Part shown: positions 60,918 through 64,000 of the stretch, piece after piece
Layout: every line of letters starts with the position of its first letter
Position numbering within the stretch: the stretch's first letter is position 1
Source of the DNA: Datnioides undecimradiatus
Lineage: Eukaryota; Chordata; Actinopteri; Lobotiformes; Datnioididae
Direction: 5' to 3'
Length of the DNA stretch: 64,000 nucleotides
Assembly (NCBI GenBank): GCA_008933995.1
Contig: WARS01000065.1
Location: 1,054,001 to 1,118,000 of the forward strand
Made by a program: the position numbers and the translations under genes
The notes under the pieces: model-generated
The model's database searches: none
Seen by the model: only the letters and a program-made list of their open reading frames with translations
Told to the model about the DNA's origin: nothing

Positions 60918-63110
60918 ATGGAGGAGAAGAAGCAGTTTCTTTGTGGGGTGGTGGAAGGTAAGAGCGGCCGACTTCATAACTGACCTCCTGTCAGATCATG
61001 TGATTTTTTTTCTTACCTCGGGGGGATGATTTTGAAGAGACCACCATTTGACCTAGATTCCAGCATTGTTTTGTCACTTACTGTAGGTGAAGGGGGGCGT
61101 GGGAGTGGTAGTAGGCTATGCGTGTGAACACTGAGGAAGGAAGGATGGAGAGGTCTTTATTAGATGATGTGCTGGTGATCAGCCAGGCTTGAAGTGGAGA
61201 TCAAAGACCAGGCAGTGAAATAGCATTCAATAATGTCTGGTTCAAAGGCTGCAGCCTAGGCAAAGGAAATATGGCCTATAATAGCTAGTGATAATGAAGA
61301 TGATGATGATGCAGAAAATGATGACCATGATTATGATGATGACAATGATAATGGTGGAAACAGTAATGATGATGTGATGATATTGAAAACAACTGTGGAG
61401 GTTATTAAGATGGTAATTATGACTGGGGACTGTGATGATGTTTGTTGGGGTGATGTGACATTAGGTGGTGATGGACACTGTAATGATGATGATTGTTGGA
61501 ATGATAATGATGATAAGATGATGAGAGGAAGCAATGGAGGAGAATAGAATTTGAGGAAAAAAAATCCCAATGGAGAAGCCTGATGACGTTGGGAGTAATG
61601 GGAATAGTGGTGGATTAGGATAGTAATGATAAGCAACACTAGCACTGGTGACGAAAATAATTTAGGTTACAGCTACATGTTATGACAGTGGCAGACTAAT
61701 TACAGCAGAAAATGGTGAAGGCAACAAAGAAACTGATGATTAGAACAAACCCACCAACCATGCATGCACACAATGAAGAATTAATGCAGTGAAAATGTAT
61801 CTGATCATATGCTGCAAGTATAGTCCCTGAAAAAAACAGGAACAGGAAATATATTGGGTGTTTACGTCAGACAAAGCCTAAGGTGACATTGTAAATGTTG
61901 CTTTGTCTAAAACCTCAGAATATCCAGTTAACAGTGATATACAGCAGAGGAAAAACTGAAAATCCTCCTGCATGAGGAACTAGCAGGTGATTGGCAGTTT
62001 TGCTCGTTAAAAAGATGATAGTTGCTCATTAAAGTTGTTGCCTATTAGCTTTCTACCGTCTGACTCGTTGTTTCAGCACTGGTCTGTTTGTCCACTGTCT
62101 CAACTTTCCAGCTCTATGATTCTCTGTCTGCGTTCATTGTGTTGATTTGAAAATTCACGTCCCAATGGCAATAAAAGTATGACACATCATGCAGCTCCAG
62201 CACAAACACTCACACATACACACACACACACCTTATTACTAATTCTTAGACCCCCTTAAACCTGTGTGTTTCTCAGTCCCATGTGGTGGTATCCAACAGA
62301 GTTAGTAATTGGGTCTGGCTTAGTGGGAAGCCCTCTGCAGGACACACACACGCACGCATGCACATGCACACAGGTACATGTGTCATACACATGCACGCCA
62401 ATATTAACCATCCCCACAGGCATGCGGGAGGGAGCAGTCTGGATTTTTCATAGATCCGACTTACTTCTCACCATGACCCACTTACTGTACACACATACAG
62501 TATGCACATACCGTCAAACACACACACATACACACTGTAGACTTATTCAAAAAACACAAAGGAGGGAGAGGGACACTGGAGATGCTCCCATTTCTAAAAA
62601 TAGAAAATGTGATGGAGAGTGTAGCTAGAGTTGAATTATGCTGCTGCCAAACACAGAGGGGATGTGACCAACTAAGCAGTGCATATCTGTTTATGTGCCC
62701 CTACAGTACTGTAGCTGCTATATGTTCAGTAGCTGATAAGGGTCCAGTTTGTGATTAATTGCTGCAGAGCTGGTCACTAAAAAATAGGACAGAGAGCCAT
62801 AAGATACAAAATAGGCTATAGATACTTTAGTACATTCAGTGGTAATTCACATTTGTAGAGAGTAGAGGTAATTTTACAATTTCTGAGCTTACAACATTAT
62901 GCTGTTTCCACAAAGCCAATAGTGAACAGATGAGTTACAACAGAGTGCCCTTAAAGGGAACTAATCAAAACTCTAGGTGATCAAGTATGTCAGTGATCAT
63001 GTCTGTGGATTTATGATGACATGTATGGGCTCATTTCATTTCTCTGTTTCCTCTGCAGGGTTCTATGGGAGGCCGTGGTCTATGGATCAGAGGAAAGTTC
63101 TCTTCCAATG
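60918..63110 (+). CDS. oga: Protein O-GlcNAcase, first two coding exons (gene runs off the right edge)
   Basis: Exon 1 coding part 60918-60957 (MEEKKQFLCGVVEG across the junction) and exon 2 63059-63110 (GFYGRPWSMDQRKVLFQW), with GTAAGA and GTGAGT donors and a CTGCAG acceptor. This is the start of the GH84 catalytic domain, matching the human segment RFLCGVVEGFYGRPW. The enzyme removes O-linked GlcNAc from Ser/Thr of nuclear and cytoplasmic proteins. The catalytic Asp pair lies further downstream, outside the window. The N-terminus is much shorter than the Ala/Pro-rich human leader, so this may be the fish paralog (mgea5-like) rather than oga itself. Intron 1 (60958-63058) carries GATGAT-rich and CA-rich low-complexity DNA. 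Confidence 0.88.
61290..61530. repeat. Degenerate GATGAT low-complexity tract in oga intron 1
   Basis: Dense gatgat/aatgat triplets with many interruptions; the complement reads as an artificial Ile/Ser/His frame. Confidence 0.7.
62190..62540. repeat. CA-rich microsatellite cluster in oga intron 1
   Basis: Several short acacac runs (about 62212-62231, 62341-62372, 62516-62536) separated by unique sequence. Confidence 0.7.
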
Positions 63111-64000
63111 GTGAGTCTGTCAGCGCTCAGAGGCTTGTAAACTGTAACAGACCTGGTGTCTGCAAGCTTGCATGCACTGTACTGTATGTATATAAAGGTG
63201 TCACATCTTGTTAAAGTGGTCAGAGGGGCTGTTGTTGTTGTTCTTGTTTTTCACACGAATGGCGTGAGCTCCGGAGCTACTGACCTGACGCCTGTGGGCT
63301 GAACCCTGTTGCAAGCCTCTGTTTCAGTGCCAGGCAGACCTGAGAGAAATCACTGATGCAGAATGACTCCATAGCAAAGGGCAGGCTCATCCTCAGTCCT
63401 GAGGCTCAGCCATGGATGACAGGAGAGAGAGAGGCACTGAATTTTCCTGTAGTGGTGGGATAGAGAGAGAGGATCAAAGATGGGACGCGGATCATTTTGT
63501 TTCATAGATACTGTGTTGTTTCGTCTGATGGCTAGTCGGTTCCCAATTTGGGCCAAATTGAAAAACAACAGCTCCTGGATGGATTGCCATGAAATTTTGT
63601 ACATTTATGGTGCTCAGAGAACAAATTCTAATGACTTTCATCAACTTTAGACTTCATCAATATGAATTTAACAGGTGCGATTTTAAGTTAAATGTCACTG
63701 ATTGCTGTGAAATTCAGTACAGTTATTCATGTGCCCCTCACGCTGAAATGCAGTCACTCAAATTATTCTTTTTTATCCACTGCTGTATCAGGTCTACAAT
63801 TCTACATCTATAAATTGTATAATCCCAATCTGTAGAGCTAAACATTGTGGCTAGGTTAGGTTGATGTTTCCCAGACCAACAATTTCACGAAACCTGACAA
63901 CCCCCCCCCAAAAACAACAAAAAACAAAAATATTATCTATAATAAATAGTACAAATGAATGCATTAACAAAATCTGCAGTAACGTGGTTCATCACACTTG

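Noticed and set aside
61331-61645. 104-residue minus frame in oga intron 1
   Set aside because: Product of the GATGAT low-complexity tract.

Overview
The window is nuclear DNA from a ray-finned fish, most likely a teleost. The evidence is spliced vertebrate genes with GT-AG introns, a bloodthirsty/finTRIM-style TRIM gene, a fish-type tRNA-derived SINE, an L1/Tx1-type LINE and many CA/GA microsatellites. No prokaryotic, CRISPR or organelle feature is present. Exon edges were read by eye from splice signals and checked by reading-frame arithmetic.

Layout, left to right. 1-4.2 kb: 5' coding end of tdrd7 (minus strand), running off the left edge. 7.1-19.5 kb: complete dctn1 (plus strand), 32 coding exons summing to 1,295 codons plus stop; it is head-to-head with tdrd7. 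20.4-23.9 kb: complete pced1a-like SGNH/PC-esterase gene (minus strand), 8 coding exons, 376 aa, tail-to-tail with dctn1. 25.0-33.8 kb: rpgrip1 (minus strand), about 31 exons, with an unusual Glu-rich C-terminal tail. 34.8-38.5 kb: intact TRIM E3-ligase-like gene (minus strand), 7 coding exons, 550 aa. 39.1-56.1 kb: unnamed minus-strand gene encoding a signal peptide, two C-type lectin domains and sixteen fibronectin III repeats. 60.7-63.1 kb: first two coding exons of an O-GlcNAcase gene (oga or its paralog, plus strand), running off the right edge.

The most interesting part is the lectin/FN3 gene. Each FN3 domain is one 255-nt exon, phase 1 on both sides. Eight of them sit in a perfect-looking tandem array with a 440-bp period (46585-50316, about 8.5 copies, introns included). 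A second, smaller 450-bp duplication lies beside it. Any number of units keeps the frame, so the locus looks like a length-variable, heavily N-glycosylated lectin stalk that expanded or was homogenised very recently. A 5.4-kb, nearly full-length but broken LINE lies antisense in the intron between the last two FN3 exons.

The other genes have unrelated cell-biological roles: dynein motor adaptor, ciliary connecting-cilium scaffold, germ-granule/lens RNA protein, nutrient-sensing glycosidase and ubiquitin ligase. There is no sign that they act as one pathway; the order is ordinary vertebrate gene mosaic.
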